Positions 37,061-47,430 of a stretch of DNA of 64,000 nucleotides are shown in pieces; within the stretch, counting starts at the first letter, position 1, and every line of letters begins with the position of its first letter. Under the pieces are notes generated by a model, which worked only from the letters and a program-made list of their open reading frames with translations, had not been told where the DNA came from and did no database searches. Made by a program: the position numbers and the translations under genes. This DNA comes from Capsicum annuum (lineage: Eukaryota; Streptophyta; Magnoliopsida; Solanales; Solanaceae). Location of the stretch: assembly GCF_002878395.1 (NCBI RefSeq), contig NC_061114.1:162265367-162329366 (forward strand), in the 5' to 3' direction.

Positions 37061-39150
37061 ATTTGAAATTTTTTTATCCCAACACCTGTGGAGTTTCGAC
37101 AAATTCAAATTTACATCATGAAAGATTCATTAGATGAGAAAGCACTTCAGAATATCTTTTATATCCAGAATTTGAATTTAAAATCTCTAATTAAGGGCGA
37201 TGAAACCTATTCATTCCACCACAAAGCCTTATCGGTATCTCAGTGGTTTAAGTTAAACGAAAGCCAAACATGTTGTAGTTGTGCTTTCCCATCTGATAAC
37301 ATTTAACCTTAAAAAAACTTACAATGTGAAATTTTGTACTAAATATAATTTAATTTAATATGTTACAACAAATTGCATAATTTATTTTAAGTAATTAATT
37401 TCACTTCTTAGGGACGATAACATATACTAACCTTTTAGGTTAGTGTAAAAAGAGAAGTTCAACTCATTTTACAATCTACTCTATTTTAGATGAATTAGTA
37501 TTTGTTCTATTTCTGGAAAGAAAGACTTGAATTGATATTTTAATCTATTAAATTGGAATGAATAACACTATCCTCTGGAATTGTTAGATTAGCTGTAACT
37601 AAATTCATTAGATTTGTCTAGTTTTAACAGGTCTAACACAAACTTGGTGAAGAGCCGCATTTTTTCTTATGAAAAAGTGTATTAATTATTTATCAAGATT
37701 GTGACTATAATTTTGTGATTTTTCTCTTTTAAATTTGCGTCATAATTTGAGGATCGTCAGTACATATTTCTCAAATGTATAATGTGAACCTCCTAATGTA
37801 TTTGATAGCAGAAAACGTCAAATAACACTTTAATATTTCGATTGAGTTGATCTTGAGGAAGATCACCTGACGACTAATTTGATAAAAAAATACTAATATT
37901 TAATGTCTTGAACTTTTATAACATTCAAGAATTTATGGGACATTGAGATTTTGATCTCTGTGAATATTTAATACGTTATGGAATATTTGAGATTAACATA
38001 TAATTCGTGTGAATTTCCAATTATATAATCTAATGACTAAATAAAATCCCACTTGATGGATTAGGAAAGAAAGGAATATGTGATCTAGTCTTCTCACTAG
38101 TATTAAAATTGCAGAATTCTCCAAAACAAACAAATATACAAACAAACAAAATTCTCCTACAATTGTTCGAAAATTATATTAGGGGACTCACACAGATTTC
38201 ATCTCTAGTTTGGTAGTAATATTTGATTTCAATTAAATATACACTTTGATAGAGATGTTCTTTCCTCTTATAATTCTTCTTCTTAATATTCTATCACAAT
38301 TTCTTTTAAGTGGGACACAAACTTAATTATTATATATGTCCACGCCAAAGACCTACTTCCAATTTGATATCTAGAACATATAAAATTAGCGTGGGATGAA
38401 TATCGATTTCTAATTTAACATTTAAAATTGTTGGCAAATTTAATCTAAAGTAAAATGTAATCTCAACATATTAGGAAACTAATCAAATTTTATAGACAAT
38501 TTTGTTAAAGTTGCTCTATATAACAAACAAAAAATGTGATTTTATATTAGTCTGAGTATTTTGTCTTATCATCAAATTCATCTAATCACGAAACGCAGAT
38601 TGAATAATATCCCAAGTGCATAAAAATATTTTATTACTAATTAAAATTTTTCAAAAATGTCCAAATAATTCTAGTATTTACTTGTGAAGAACTGAAGATT
38701 CCCGTCTAATAACATAATAATAGTATCTCTCATAGGAAAAAAAATTAAAAAAATTCAGTCTATAAAAGCAACCCACGACAATGTTGCATCATATGTTTAC
38801 CCTTGACCAATTCTATTAATGTTCCTTGTTATCTTATTCTCTCCTATATTTTCCCTTTAGTATGCTATATTCAAAATACACTGATTTGTGGAATAAGTTC
38901 AAGAGGATAATTCATTCCCTTTATACCAAGAGATTTCTGTTATCAAAACTCAAAAATTCATTGCCCAAATAATTTCATCCTTAATTATATAATAATGACT
39001 TTAAATTTCAGCTACAACTTCTTCTTTTTTCATTTTATCATGTCTTAATGATTTTTTTTCCCTGAAGTCTTAGTTAGGTGAGGTTCTACCCATTGGTGTG
39101 CACTACAAACTAGCCTTGTTTTTCTTTTTGAGAGAGTGCTAAATTTATTC
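37061..39150. other. AT-rich spacer, no gene recognised
   Basis: An ORF at 37088-37306 has the flavour of a common Solanaceae repeat ('ttgaatttaaaatctctaattaaggg') rather than a gene. The remainder is AT-rich with no domain, splice pattern or TE ends that I can support. Confidence 0.5.
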
Positions 39151-39154
39151 TAGC

Positions 39155-39261
39155 AATAATTTATTTGAATTTGTTTATGCTTGTAATTCGTGCATGCATT
39201 TATGTAAGAATAATTTATTTGAATTTGTTATGGTTGTAATTTGTGCATGCATTTATGTATG
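39155..39261. repeat. Tandem duplication of a 54-bp unit
   Basis: 'aataatttatttgaatttg' through 'tgcatgcatttatgta' occurs twice in a row (39155-39208, 39209-39261) with three or four differences. Confidence 0.9.
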
Positions 39262-39279
39262 AAGGCAGCGGAGATATGA

Positions 39280-39480
39280 ACAAAACTAAATTAGAATAAA
39301 AATTGAGAAATATTTTCTTATCAGTTACATTATAAACCAAACTGTTAAGGATCAAAATTTGATTAATCAAAAATTGATAATAGATATCTTATTATTTTTA
39401 TTATCAATTTATTTTGTTTACCAATCGAAAATCAAATCGATAATATATAAAATCAAACTAAATAGATTGATAAGCACCCC
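39280..39480. mobile_element. Partial hAT-like repeat end
   Basis: Contains 'accaatcgaaaatcaaatcg', 'aaatcaaactaaatagattg' and ends 'ataagcacccctaa', resembling the inverted terminus of the family seen at 16391. The other end is not recognised. Confidence 0.35.
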
Positions 39481-40500
39481 TAATTCACACCTATATCAGG
39501 ACCACTAAGTTAGCGTTTGACTATAGATTTTGGATAAACTTTTGAGAATTTATCTTTAGATATGTGTATGACCATATATTTTGGATCAGATTTTAAAAAT
39601 CTGTACTAACCAAAATTTTAAGTTCAAAAAGTTTTTCTTTCATTCACAAAAATTCAATCATTTTTCAAGTAAAATGCATGTTCAAAACAAAGTTTATGCA
39701 TTTATGCCCACGGTTTTATTTATGTGTAAATTTGAGGTTCACGATATCTTATTGATTAGTTCAATGAAATCGAATTATTTTCTTCTTAATTATTATTGTG
39801 TTGATTAATTTTTTTTGTAGATAATATAAATGGTCTAACATGAAGTACATTAAAAAAACAATATTGATATGTGATAGAAACAAATGAATAAACTTTTATA
39901 TGCTTCAAATCATTATCTTCAGTAATTCAAGTTGCATTATATTATACATAGAAAAGTAAGAGAAATTATACAAATATGTTGATTTCATTAAGCAATTGCA
40001 TCAAATTGTTAATTATTATTATATGAGATTGATTATTTTATCCAGGAAAGTAACATGTTCAATTAATCAAATTGCAGAATTTGGAGATCTTAAATGGAGG
40101 TATGACATTGATTCTAAAATATTCATGAAGACACAATATTTAATGAAATATCGCAATTAAAATTGCCTAATAAAATTTATTATGTGAAATTAGTGAATTC
40201 AAAAAAGTGAGAAATACTCCATATGTTTGAAACATATCATAAAAAAATTGTGTTAAAAATTTAATATTTTTGTTGTTGCTATTATGTTATTGCTGTTAAA
40301 AGCATATCATAACATTATATTTATTTTTTGTTGCAGATGTACCTAAGAAATTTGAAGTTTCTGTATATGATGTATACAGATATCTCATAAATATTAGTTG
40401 TACCTCTTCTTTTAAAGTAGTATGATTTAATAAATTCAAAGTATTATAAATAAACAATATAAATGGGTAATGATATAATGATGAATATTGTGACGTGGGA
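39481..40500. other. AT-rich spacer, no gene recognised
   Basis: Starts with 'gttagcgtttgactatagat', similar to the ends of common Solanaceae small TEs, but no partner end was found. The short ORFs have no domains. Confidence 0.45.
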
Positions 40501-40880
40501 GGGTGAGGATAGAAAATTTTAGTGACCAAAACGGGGGTGTAGGCTAAGAAGGGGGGGGGGGGGGTTGTAGGCGTAGTTGTGAATGAAGATGGCATTTGAA
40601 TTTTTCTTTTGGATTAGGATAGGGGTGGGGATAAGAAAATTTTCAAAAAGTTTTAAGAAATAACAAAAAGAAAAATTGAAAAGTAGGGATGGGAAAGGTG
40701 TTGGGTAGGGGGTCGGGGTGGATGGTGGGGATTAGGGATGGGTGTTGTGAAAAAAAAGAGTTTTTATAAAAAATAATTTTTTTGTTTGGGGAGGGGTTGG
40801 GGGTTGGGGTGGGTGGGTCAGAATTTTTTGTAATAAGGATTTAAAGAGTTAAAAAATAAAATAAAATTTGGGGTTGGGGA
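40501..40880. repeat. G-rich low-complexity region
   Basis: Repeated runs of G on the plus strand: a run of 14 at about 40551-40564, then 'gggtagggggtcgggg' (40706-40721), 'ggatgggtgttg', and 'ggggaggggttgggggttgg' (about 40790-40810). Several stretches meet the simple four-G-run pattern of a G-quadruplex. Confidence 0.7.
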
Positions 40881-40894
40881 AGAGGTAAGGATGA
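40881..40894. other. LINE target-site duplication, left
   Basis: AGAGGTAAGGATGA, identical to 41721-41734. Confidence 0.9.
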
Positions 40895-41720
40895 TACGAA
40901 AGATCTTTGAAGCTAAAATGGCAATGGGTGGAGCACATTCAAGTGCTTAAGCAGGCATGTTGGATGATACGAAAGATCTTTGAAGCTAAACAAGTGTTAA
41001 ATAATAAGGTGCTACCTGTATTAGGCAAGTCGTGGGTCCGACAAGTCTATGCTAATCTCTTGATTGCTAGGTCTATAGTATCTTGAAAGTGCTTAATGTA
41101 TCAGAATGCGGACAAGCCGAAATCCATCTTTATTACTTGGTTACAGATGCATGGTAAGATGTTCATAAATGATAGATTACTGAAGTGGGGAATGTAGGAA
41201 GAACTCAAGTATTGTCCATGTCAAATGGAAGATGAAAGTCGGGAACATCTATTTGTACTTTGCCCATTTGCAAGGGCTTTGTTGAAAAGAATCCTACGAT
41301 GGATGCATAGGGATCCATACAAACCTTGTACCTGGCAACAACATCTACATTGGACGATAATGCAAGCTAAGGGGAAGACAATGTAGGCACAAATCTTTAA
41401 AATTATATACTCGGAACTTACGCATGGTTTGTGGATTGAGAGGAACCAATGCTTATTCAAAAATAAAGGAAGATCATGGGAGGTTATAGCTAAGGAGACC
41501 ATCTATATTGCTTATGTAAGAGCCCTATCAAGACTGCAGGATGTAGTATATAGCTACGTGTATTAGAATTTTAGGTTCTCTTCCTAGTAGTTTAGCTCTG
41601 AGTTATTGTTTTCTATTAAGTTTGAAGGTTGACTAGCAGTGCTGCTGAGTCAAAGCAAGCTACTTGGAGTTTTGTAAAGCCTACATTGATAACTAATGAA
41701 AAAGTTGGTTACCAAAAAAA
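40895..41720 (+). mobile_element. 5'-truncated LINE (L1-type 3' end)
   Basis: Flanked by a perfect 14-bp TSD and ending in a short A tail (41714-41720). The translated plus strand contains the zf-RVT type C-terminal segment of plant LINE ORF2: 'SIFITWLQMHGKMFINDRLL' (about 41127-41186), 'CPCQMEDESREHLFVLCPFA' (about 41215-41274) and 'IYSELTHGLWIERNQCLFKN' (about 41407-41466). Stops at about 41083, 41194 and 41385 show it is dead. The phrase 'atgatacgaaagatctttga' occurs twice near the 5' end (40891 and 40965, 74 bp apart), an internal duplication at the truncation point. After the coding part comes a 3' UTR of ~150 bp. Confidence 0.9.
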
Positions 41721-41734
41721 AGAGGTAAGGATGA
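41721..41734. other. LINE target-site duplication, right
   Basis: AGAGGTAAGGATGA directly after the A tail. Confidence 0.9.
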
Positions 41735-42169
41735 GTGTGAGAGTTGATGGAATCAGTGATTTTGAGTATAACATAAAGCTTTTAATTGAATTAATATAGA
41801 AGATATAATAATAAGTATGAATAAAATACTTAAAAAATATTAATGATAAAATCAAAAAATAAAAAAGAATTATAACACTAGAACAAAGTCTAAGAATTTA
41901 AAAGAAAATAATAAATTGTACAAGCACCATTAGTTTTTGAATGAGTAAAAACATCATTTCACCCCTGAACTTGTCTGTTCAATTTACTTTAGCACTTAAA
42001 CTAAACTTCTGTTTAGTTGCCCCCCTTAACATCTTTAAAGTGTATTAATTTCACCCTCAAGACTGAATACCACTCTCACAATGGAGAGTGCATCACACAC
42101 GCCGACAAATCAACGCCACATCATAGCCACGTAGGAGCCACGCAAGAAAAGTATTTTTTTAAAAATAAC

Positions 42170-42170
<1 letters not shown>

Positions 42171-42204
<34 letters not shown>

Positions 42205-42230
42205 AGAGAGAGAGAGATAGATAGATAGAC
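42171..42230. repeat. Compound microsatellite (AT)n(GA)n(GATA)n
   Basis: Pure AT from about 42173 to 42202, then GA and GATA repeats to about 42230, inside the MULE. Confidence 0.9.
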
Positions 42231-42366
42231 AGGTATATTAAAAAATATTTTCTTCACCCCCATTACCCTCTCCCCAAAACTCCTTCCCCTCATCTGTCAT
42301 CTTCAGCATTGTCCATATATGAGTTTTTCATTTTTGGATCTCAAATTTCAACGTAAAATAGTAAAA

Positions 42367-42700
42367 TTCAAATCAATCAAACTCAAATTTTAAGTACAAT
42401 ATCACAACATCATTAGAAAACCCCAATAATCAATTTGGACATCAACCATGAATTCAACAAACTCATTTTTTTTTGGTCTCCAAGCCTTTTCAAGGTTCAA
42501 TAATGATGGATACAAAATTAAACAAACAAAATTCATATCAATCAAACTCAAATTTCAGGTACAACTTCACAACGTCATTAGAAAATCCCAATAATCAATT
42601 TGGACATCAATCATGAATTCGACAAACTCATTTTTTTTTTGTCTTCTAGCTTTTTAAGTAACGGTGGATACAAAATTATAATAGCAAGATTCATACATTG
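42367..42700. repeat. Two tandem copies of a ~165-bp unit inside the MULE
   Basis: 'atcaatcaaactcaaattt', 'cattagaaaa(c/t)cccaataa' and 'caatttggacatcaa(c/t)catg' appear twice, about 165 bp apart, with small differences. Confidence 0.85.
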
Positions 42701-43135
42701 TTGCTAAAGTGTATTAGGTTCATAAAAATAGTTGACACTTAAGTGGACAAGTACTGAAAAAGCAGCAACATTGACACCAGATACACTATAATCCACAATC
42801 CATTCAGATAAGTACAAGATGTGAGAATTGAGAAAAATTAATAAGCAATTGACGATGATCTTATTCGGTAGAAAAATATCAATCGAATTTTTAGTTAATG
42901 GGAACCAACATAGCTGCAATTTGCAAGGTTTTTGAACAAACATGAGAATCAAGAATGACGATATGGAGTTGAGAAGCATTGAAGTAATGGAGATCAAGTA
43001 AAGAATTTAAAATTGTGAAGAAGAGAAAGCGAGAAAGGGATGATTTTTTTGAAAGTAGTTAGATCCAATGACATTTTAAAATTTGGTTGAAAAAGAGGGG
43101 TGGGGTGGTATGAAAAAGATGGCGGATTACGAAAA

Positions 43136-43235
43136 NNNNNNNNNNNNNNNNNNNNNNNNNNNNNNNNNNNNNNNNNNNNNNNNNNNNNNNNNNNNNNNNN
43201 NNNNNNNNNNNNNNNNNNNNNNNNNNNNNNNNNNN
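43136..43235. other. Assembly gap of 100 N
   Basis: Exactly 100 N, the usual placeholder for a gap of unknown size. The right flank is G-rich, with runs at 43270-43280 and 43302-43317. Two frames appear open across the gap only because N cannot encode a stop. Confidence 0.98.
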
Positions 43236-43575
43236 GGGGAGTACGATGAGGATGAACAAACGGGTGGGCTTGGGGGGGGGTTACAAAGAAGATGAAGAAG
43301 TGGGGGGGGGGGGGGGGAATATGAAGAAGATGAAGAAAGTGGGTTTCTTTAAAAAAAATTTTATTAATATATATATATATGAAATAAAAGTGAGACCATG
43401 TCTATTTTTAAATAAAATACGCATTTTTTTTAAAATGCCACATCAACATAAGGGTTGAAATTAATACACTTTAAAGATGTTAAGAGGGGTAAATAAATAA
43501 AAGTTTAGTTTAAGTGCTAAATTAAGTTGAGCAGACAAGTTCAGAGGTGAATTGATGTCTTTACTCTTTTTGAAT

Positions 43576-44180
43576 TGAAGCGGTGAAATCTAAAATTTGG
43601 AATTAGAAGTTTCTCAATGGAGAAAGTTAAGTACTTTTAGTGTTTGAAATGAAATTGAAAGATAACATTTTTTTTTAAGTGTGTAGTTAGTAGGGGCTAT
43701 GGGCCACATGTGACAAAAGAGATTTAAAATGAGGTGTAGGTGACACAAGTCTTAATAATTGAGTAGAGGTGACAATTACTTAATTATGGATTAAGAAAGT
43801 TTGAGAAATTTGAAAATAACCCACAAGTTTTTAAATTTAGACTTTGATTCAAATGTTAGTTAATATAACGGGAAACGAAGGAAAAAAAGGCGCGTTTTTC
43901 TCTCTCCTCATCTATTATTATTTTTGCTCTCTTCACGATATTTATTGTTCATTATTGCTGCTGATTTATTCATCATCCTCTAATTCATTATCATCATCTT
44001 ATACTTTATTATCATCTTCATATTCTTCTTGTTGATCATTGTTGTTGTTGTTGTTGTTACCCTAACTGCTGCTCTTTGACCAAATTCTTATGTCAAATTT
44101 TATTTCATAAATTACTTTCAACTTTGGCATTTACTTGAGAGGAGACTTTGGTAAGTCAAATTATGATTTTTAGTTGAATT
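43576..44180. other. AT-rich spacer with (GTT)n tract, no gene seen
   Basis: A trinucleotide (GTT)n tract lies at about 44039-44058 after a CT-rich region. No domain or TE ends seen. Confidence 0.5.
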
Positions 44181-44520
44181 TGTCATCTGGATAACTGCTA
44201 GTGTGCTATTTTTTCAACAATAGCTAGCACGCGAACATGAATGCAACATAAGAGCAATCTATTTAAACAGATCCACTATATGCAGCACCAGATAAATGTT
44301 CTGTTTTAACAGTAAACTCATGTTGGATTCATGTTTATGGTTCTAGGTGCCCGTAATATGAATCGAATATATGGTTATTTTGTTGCACCAGATTAGTGAT
44401 ATGTTTCAACAGATAAATAATCTATTTCACCAGATTACTAATCTGTTTCGAAGAACAAAATACAACTTCTGTCACAAACCCAACAGATAACTCAACTCAT
44501 ATGTTGATCTCTTGCTATTG
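44181..44520. repeat. Cluster of CAGAT/ATCTG dyads
   Basis: First cluster of the short motif family that fills 44-60 kb: 'cagatccactatatgcagcaccagataaatg', 'gtttcaacagataaataatct', 'accagattactaatctgtttc', 'caacagataactca'. Spacing is irregular here. Confidence 0.7.
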
Positions 44521-44681
44521 ATACTAGAATTAAATTAGTCCTTAATTATAGACATGTCATTCGTTGAGAAAAAGAAATAGACAACACGAAAATTAAATAA
44601 GAAATACAAAGTCAAACGCATAAAACATAAATTTTTATAAAACAAACAAAAAAAATACACATGTAAAAGAAAAAAAAAAGC

Positions 44682-44894
44682 TTAATTATTATTATCATCA
44701 TTATCATCATTATTATTTGTATACCCAACCGTCCAATCTTCAACCGGTAGTAGCAGCACCCCCTTCAGCCTGCGGATCTCCCGCAGCATCCTTACTCTGA
44801 CGGCGGCCAACTCCCAATGCAGGTCATGAACCTCCTTCTGCAGTTTTTGCATGGCGTCTCGTAAAATAGCAACATCCCACACTGGATCGGTCAT
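44682..44894 (-). CDS. Small coiled-coil protein A (70 aa), Asn/Asp-rich tail
   Basis: A 70-residue ORF starting MTDPVWDVAILRDAMQKL. I chose the ATG at 44894 instead of the upstream Met at 45101 because the upstream part crosses a clear intron. Residues about 10-45 are amphipathic with heptad spacing and probably form a coiled coil. Near the end is 'LLLPVEDWTVGYTN', then a run of Asn and Asp encoded by an (AAT/GAT)n tract. A related gene lies at 47366 with the same start pattern, the same length of coil and a similar tail. No known domain is recognised. The shared promoter and splice signal suggest it is, or was, transcribed. It might be part of a transposon. Confidence 0.5.
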   Translation of the reverse strand: MTDPVWDVAILRDAMQKLQKEVHDLHWELAAVRVRMLREIRRLKGVLLLPVEDWTVGYTNNNDDNDDNNN

Positions 44895-44896
44895 AG

Positions 44897-45008
44897 CTAG
44901 AAAGCGCATAAGTTGACAAAACACACACGTAAAAAATAAAGTAAAGAAAAGAAAGAATTCTAATGTAATACAACGTATATTTACACAAAAATCAAGAAAA
45001 AAACTTAC
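44897..45008 (-). other. Probable 5' UTR intron of small gene A
   Basis: Minus strand: donor CACTG|GTAAGTTTTTTT at 45008 and acceptor GCGCTTTCTAG|CTATGACC at 44897. The 112-bp intron is T-rich and would end two bases before the start codon. Confidence 0.5.
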
Positions 45009-45103
45009 CAGTGATAGGAAAAAGCTATCAAGTTCTTGAAGAGAAAGTAGTTGAACGTGTAACAAGAGTACGGAATAAATAATGTGTATAAGAACGAACA
45101 ATT

Positions 45104-45135
45104 GAGTAAGGAGGGACCTATTTATAGAGGATTGA
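45104..45135 (-). promoter_or_regulatory. Core promoter of small gene A (TATAAATAGGTCCCTCC)
   Basis: On the minus strand 'CTCTATAAATAGGTCCCTCC' holds a consensus plant TATA box about 220 bp upstream of the ATG. The same TATAAATAGGTCCCTCC string precedes small gene B, which supports a shared functional or recently duplicated promoter. Confidence 0.6.
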
Positions 45136-45160
45136 ACTTGAATGAGTTAGGAAAAAAATT

Positions 45161-46390
45161 ACAATTGTTCACCTCCATTTATTAATGACAGTCTTGATTA
45201 CTGTAAAAAGTTATGACTTAATTAAATTAAGCAATATTGTGATAAGTCATGACTTTTCAGCTTTATTATTATTAATAATTATTTCTTTCCAGGAATCATT
45301 TTTACACTGAGTTGGACAACAGATTATATATCTGTTGCATCAGATAACTCATCTGTGACAACAGATATATAATCCGTTGCAACAAATAGATAACTTGTTG
45401 CATAAGATAATATATTTATTTCAACATATAATCTATATATCTTTTTTTTAAAAAATTATCTCCATGATCCAAATTTTTTGACTTTTTAATTATATAAATT
45501 AATAAAGTAGATTTGAAGGCGCAACTATTCACCTTCATTTATTAATGACATTCTTGATTACTGTAAAAAGTTATGACTTAATAAAATTAAGCAATATTGT
45601 GATAAATCATGACTTAATTTTTTAATTATATAAATTAATAAAACAGATTTAAAGGCGCAACTGTTCACCTCCATTTATTAATGACATTCTTAATTACTCT
45701 AAAAAGTTATGACTTAATTAAATTAAACAATATTGTGATAAGTCATGACTTTTTAGATTTATTATTATTAAAATAATTAGTTCTTTTCAGAAACCATTTT
45801 TACACTGAGTTGGACAACAAATTATATATCTGTTGCATCAGATAACTCATCTGTAAAAACAGATATATCATCCATTGCAATAGATAATCGGTTGCATCAG
45901 ATAATATATCTGTTGCAACATATAACCTATATATCTTTTTTTTAAAAAAATTATCTTCATGACATCCAAATTTTCTGAATTTTTAATTATATAAATTAAT
46001 AAAGCAGATTTAAAGGCACAACTGTTTACCTCTATTTATTAATGACATTCTTGATTACTGTAAAAAGTTATGACTTAATTAAATTAAGCAATATTGTGAT
46101 AAGTCATGACTTTTCAGCTTGTTATTATTAATAATTAGTTCTTTCCAGGATCTGTTTTTACACTGAGTTGCGACAGTAGATTAACTATATGTTGCATCAG
46201 ATAACTCATCTGTGACAACAAATATATCATCCGTTGCAATAAATAAATAACCTGTTACATCAGATAATATATCTGTTGCAACATATAATCTATATATCTT
46301 TTTTTTTAAAAAAAAATTATCTTCATGACATCCAAATTTTCTGATTTTTTAATTATATGAATTAATAAAGCAGATTTAAAAACAAGAATA
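45161..46390. repeat. Tandem array of ~361-bp units, four copies
   Basis: Units start at 45161, 45521, 45657 and 46018 with '(g)caact(a/g)ttcacct(c/t)catttatt'. The second is cut to 136 bp by an internal deletion; the others span 360-361 bp. Each full unit contains a stretch 'aagtcatgacttttcag', 'tttttacactgagttgg' and then a cluster of ATCTGTTGCATCAGAT-like dyads, and ends with 'aattaataaag(c/t)agattt.aa'. Confidence 0.9.
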
Positions 46391-46940
46391 TTTTTGGTGA
46401 GTTTTTTACTATTGTGACAAGTCATGACTTTTCAGCTTATTAAATTTAAATAATTTTTTTCTCAATTTAAAAATCTAATACACCTGGTTTTCAATAACCG
46501 TTTCTTTAATAATCATTTTTTAATTGAGTTGTGACAACAGATTATATATCTGTTGCATCAGATAAACCATCTGTTTCAACAGATATACCATCTGTTGTAA
46601 TAAATCGACCATCTGTTTAAGGAGCTTTTTTGATTTCTTCTAACTGATTCATCAGTCGCAACAGATGAGGAATTTGATGCATCAACAACATATTTATTTT
46701 TTGTTTGTTGAATGTGTTTAAACAAAAAGTCACAGTCACGACTATTCATTCACTTTTTTCTGAACAATCATATCATCATATAACTTAATTAATCCAATGT
46801 TGTGATTTTTTTAAATTAAATAATCTTTTTTTTACGATTATAATATCATTTTGTTCCTTATTATTTATTAACGAACCGTTTTTAGGAGAATTTCTCATCA
46901 TGACTTTTCACCATCATTTGTTGCCACAAGTGCTCAATCC
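46391..46940. repeat. Decayed further unit of the 361-bp array and dyad cluster
   Basis: Contains the same 'gacaagtcatgacttttcagc' and 'tgagttgtgacaacagatta' landmarks as the array, with strong divergence. 46530-46640 holds five ATCTG/CAGAT motifs. No gene. Confidence 0.6.
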
Positions 46941-47139
46941 CTATCTCCAACCGTCGACATGTTGAGAATAGAAAATAAATAGAATGATAATTAAATATTG
47001 AATAAGAATTACAAATTCAAAGTCGACCAAACCAAACCAAACATATACATAGATTTTTTTTGAATCCCTTATAGGTAGATCGGATATAAAAAAAGAAAAT
47101 ACATATGCTAAAAGAAAGAAAAAACATAACCTAATTATT

Positions 47140-47220
47140 ACTACTACTACTACTACTACTATTATTATTATTTTTTTTTTATTATTATTATTACTATTAT
47201 TATTACTATTATTATTGTCA
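47140..47220. repeat. Compound trinucleotide microsatellite
   Basis: (ACT)n followed by (ATT)n, a T run and more (ATT)n/(ACT) repeats; overlaps the 3' end of small gene B. Confidence 0.95.
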
Positions 47221-47366
47221 ACCAGACAATTTTCATCCGACAGCAGCAGGGCACTCCTCAGCCTTGTTCCGAAGTCGGCCAAATCTCTCTGGAGTTCATC
47301 AGACTGCCTTTAAAGTTCCTTCAAGGACTTGATATGAATCTTCTTGTATGAATATGGATCAGCCAT
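47150..47366 (-). pseudogene. Small coiled-coil protein B, related to gene A, one nonsense codon
   Basis: ATG at 47366 begins MADPYSYKKIHIKSLKEL. Codon 19 is TAA (47312-47310), where the context suggests a lost Gln (CAA). Reading on gives 'RQSDELQRDLADFGTRLRSA' and 'LLLSDENCLVDNNNSNNN', then an Asn tract from (AAT)n. The downstream frame runs through (A)n, (AAT)n and (AGT)n tracts, so the original stop was probably lost in the repeat. It matches gene A in start (M-x-D-P), length, predicted coil and N-rich end. Function unknown. A short leader of about 50 bp without intron separates it from its TATA box. Confidence 0.5.
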
Positions 47367-47410
47367 ATTAGTATTGTAAGGGTAGTTGAATGAACGAGTG
47401 GTAGGAGGTC

Positions 47411-47430
47411 GGAGGGACCTATTTATAAAA
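47411..47430 (-). promoter_or_regulatory. Core promoter of small gene B (TATAAATAGGTCCCTCC)
   Basis: On the minus strand 'TTTTATAAATAGGTCCCTCC' lies about 55 bp before the ATG. The inverted repeat at 47427-48320 begins exactly at this TATA box, so the hairpin arm forms the upstream promoter region. Confidence 0.6.

Larger units (their letters stand above)
41943..43566. mobile_element. Mutator-like element (non-autonomous) with 9-bp TSD
   Basis: Long TIRs: the left 'gagtaaaaacatcatttcac' through 'catctttaaagtgtattaat' (41943-42052) is repeated inverted at the right (about 43456-43566). A perfect 9-bp duplication TTTTTGAAT flanks it (41934-41942 and 43567-43575). TIR similarity extends about 230 bp inward, up to the (AT)n tract. 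No transposase ORF is seen, though part of the interior is unsequenced. Confidence 0.9.

Noticed and set aside
37088..37306. Small gene of 72 aa
   Set aside because: Contains a phrase common in dispersed Solanaceae repeats and lacks homology I can recognise.
41221..41502. 93-aa minus-strand ORF
   Set aside because: Antisense to the clear zf-RVT segment of the LINE.
43059..43295. ORFs spanning the N gap
   Set aside because: They stay open only because N cannot encode a stop.
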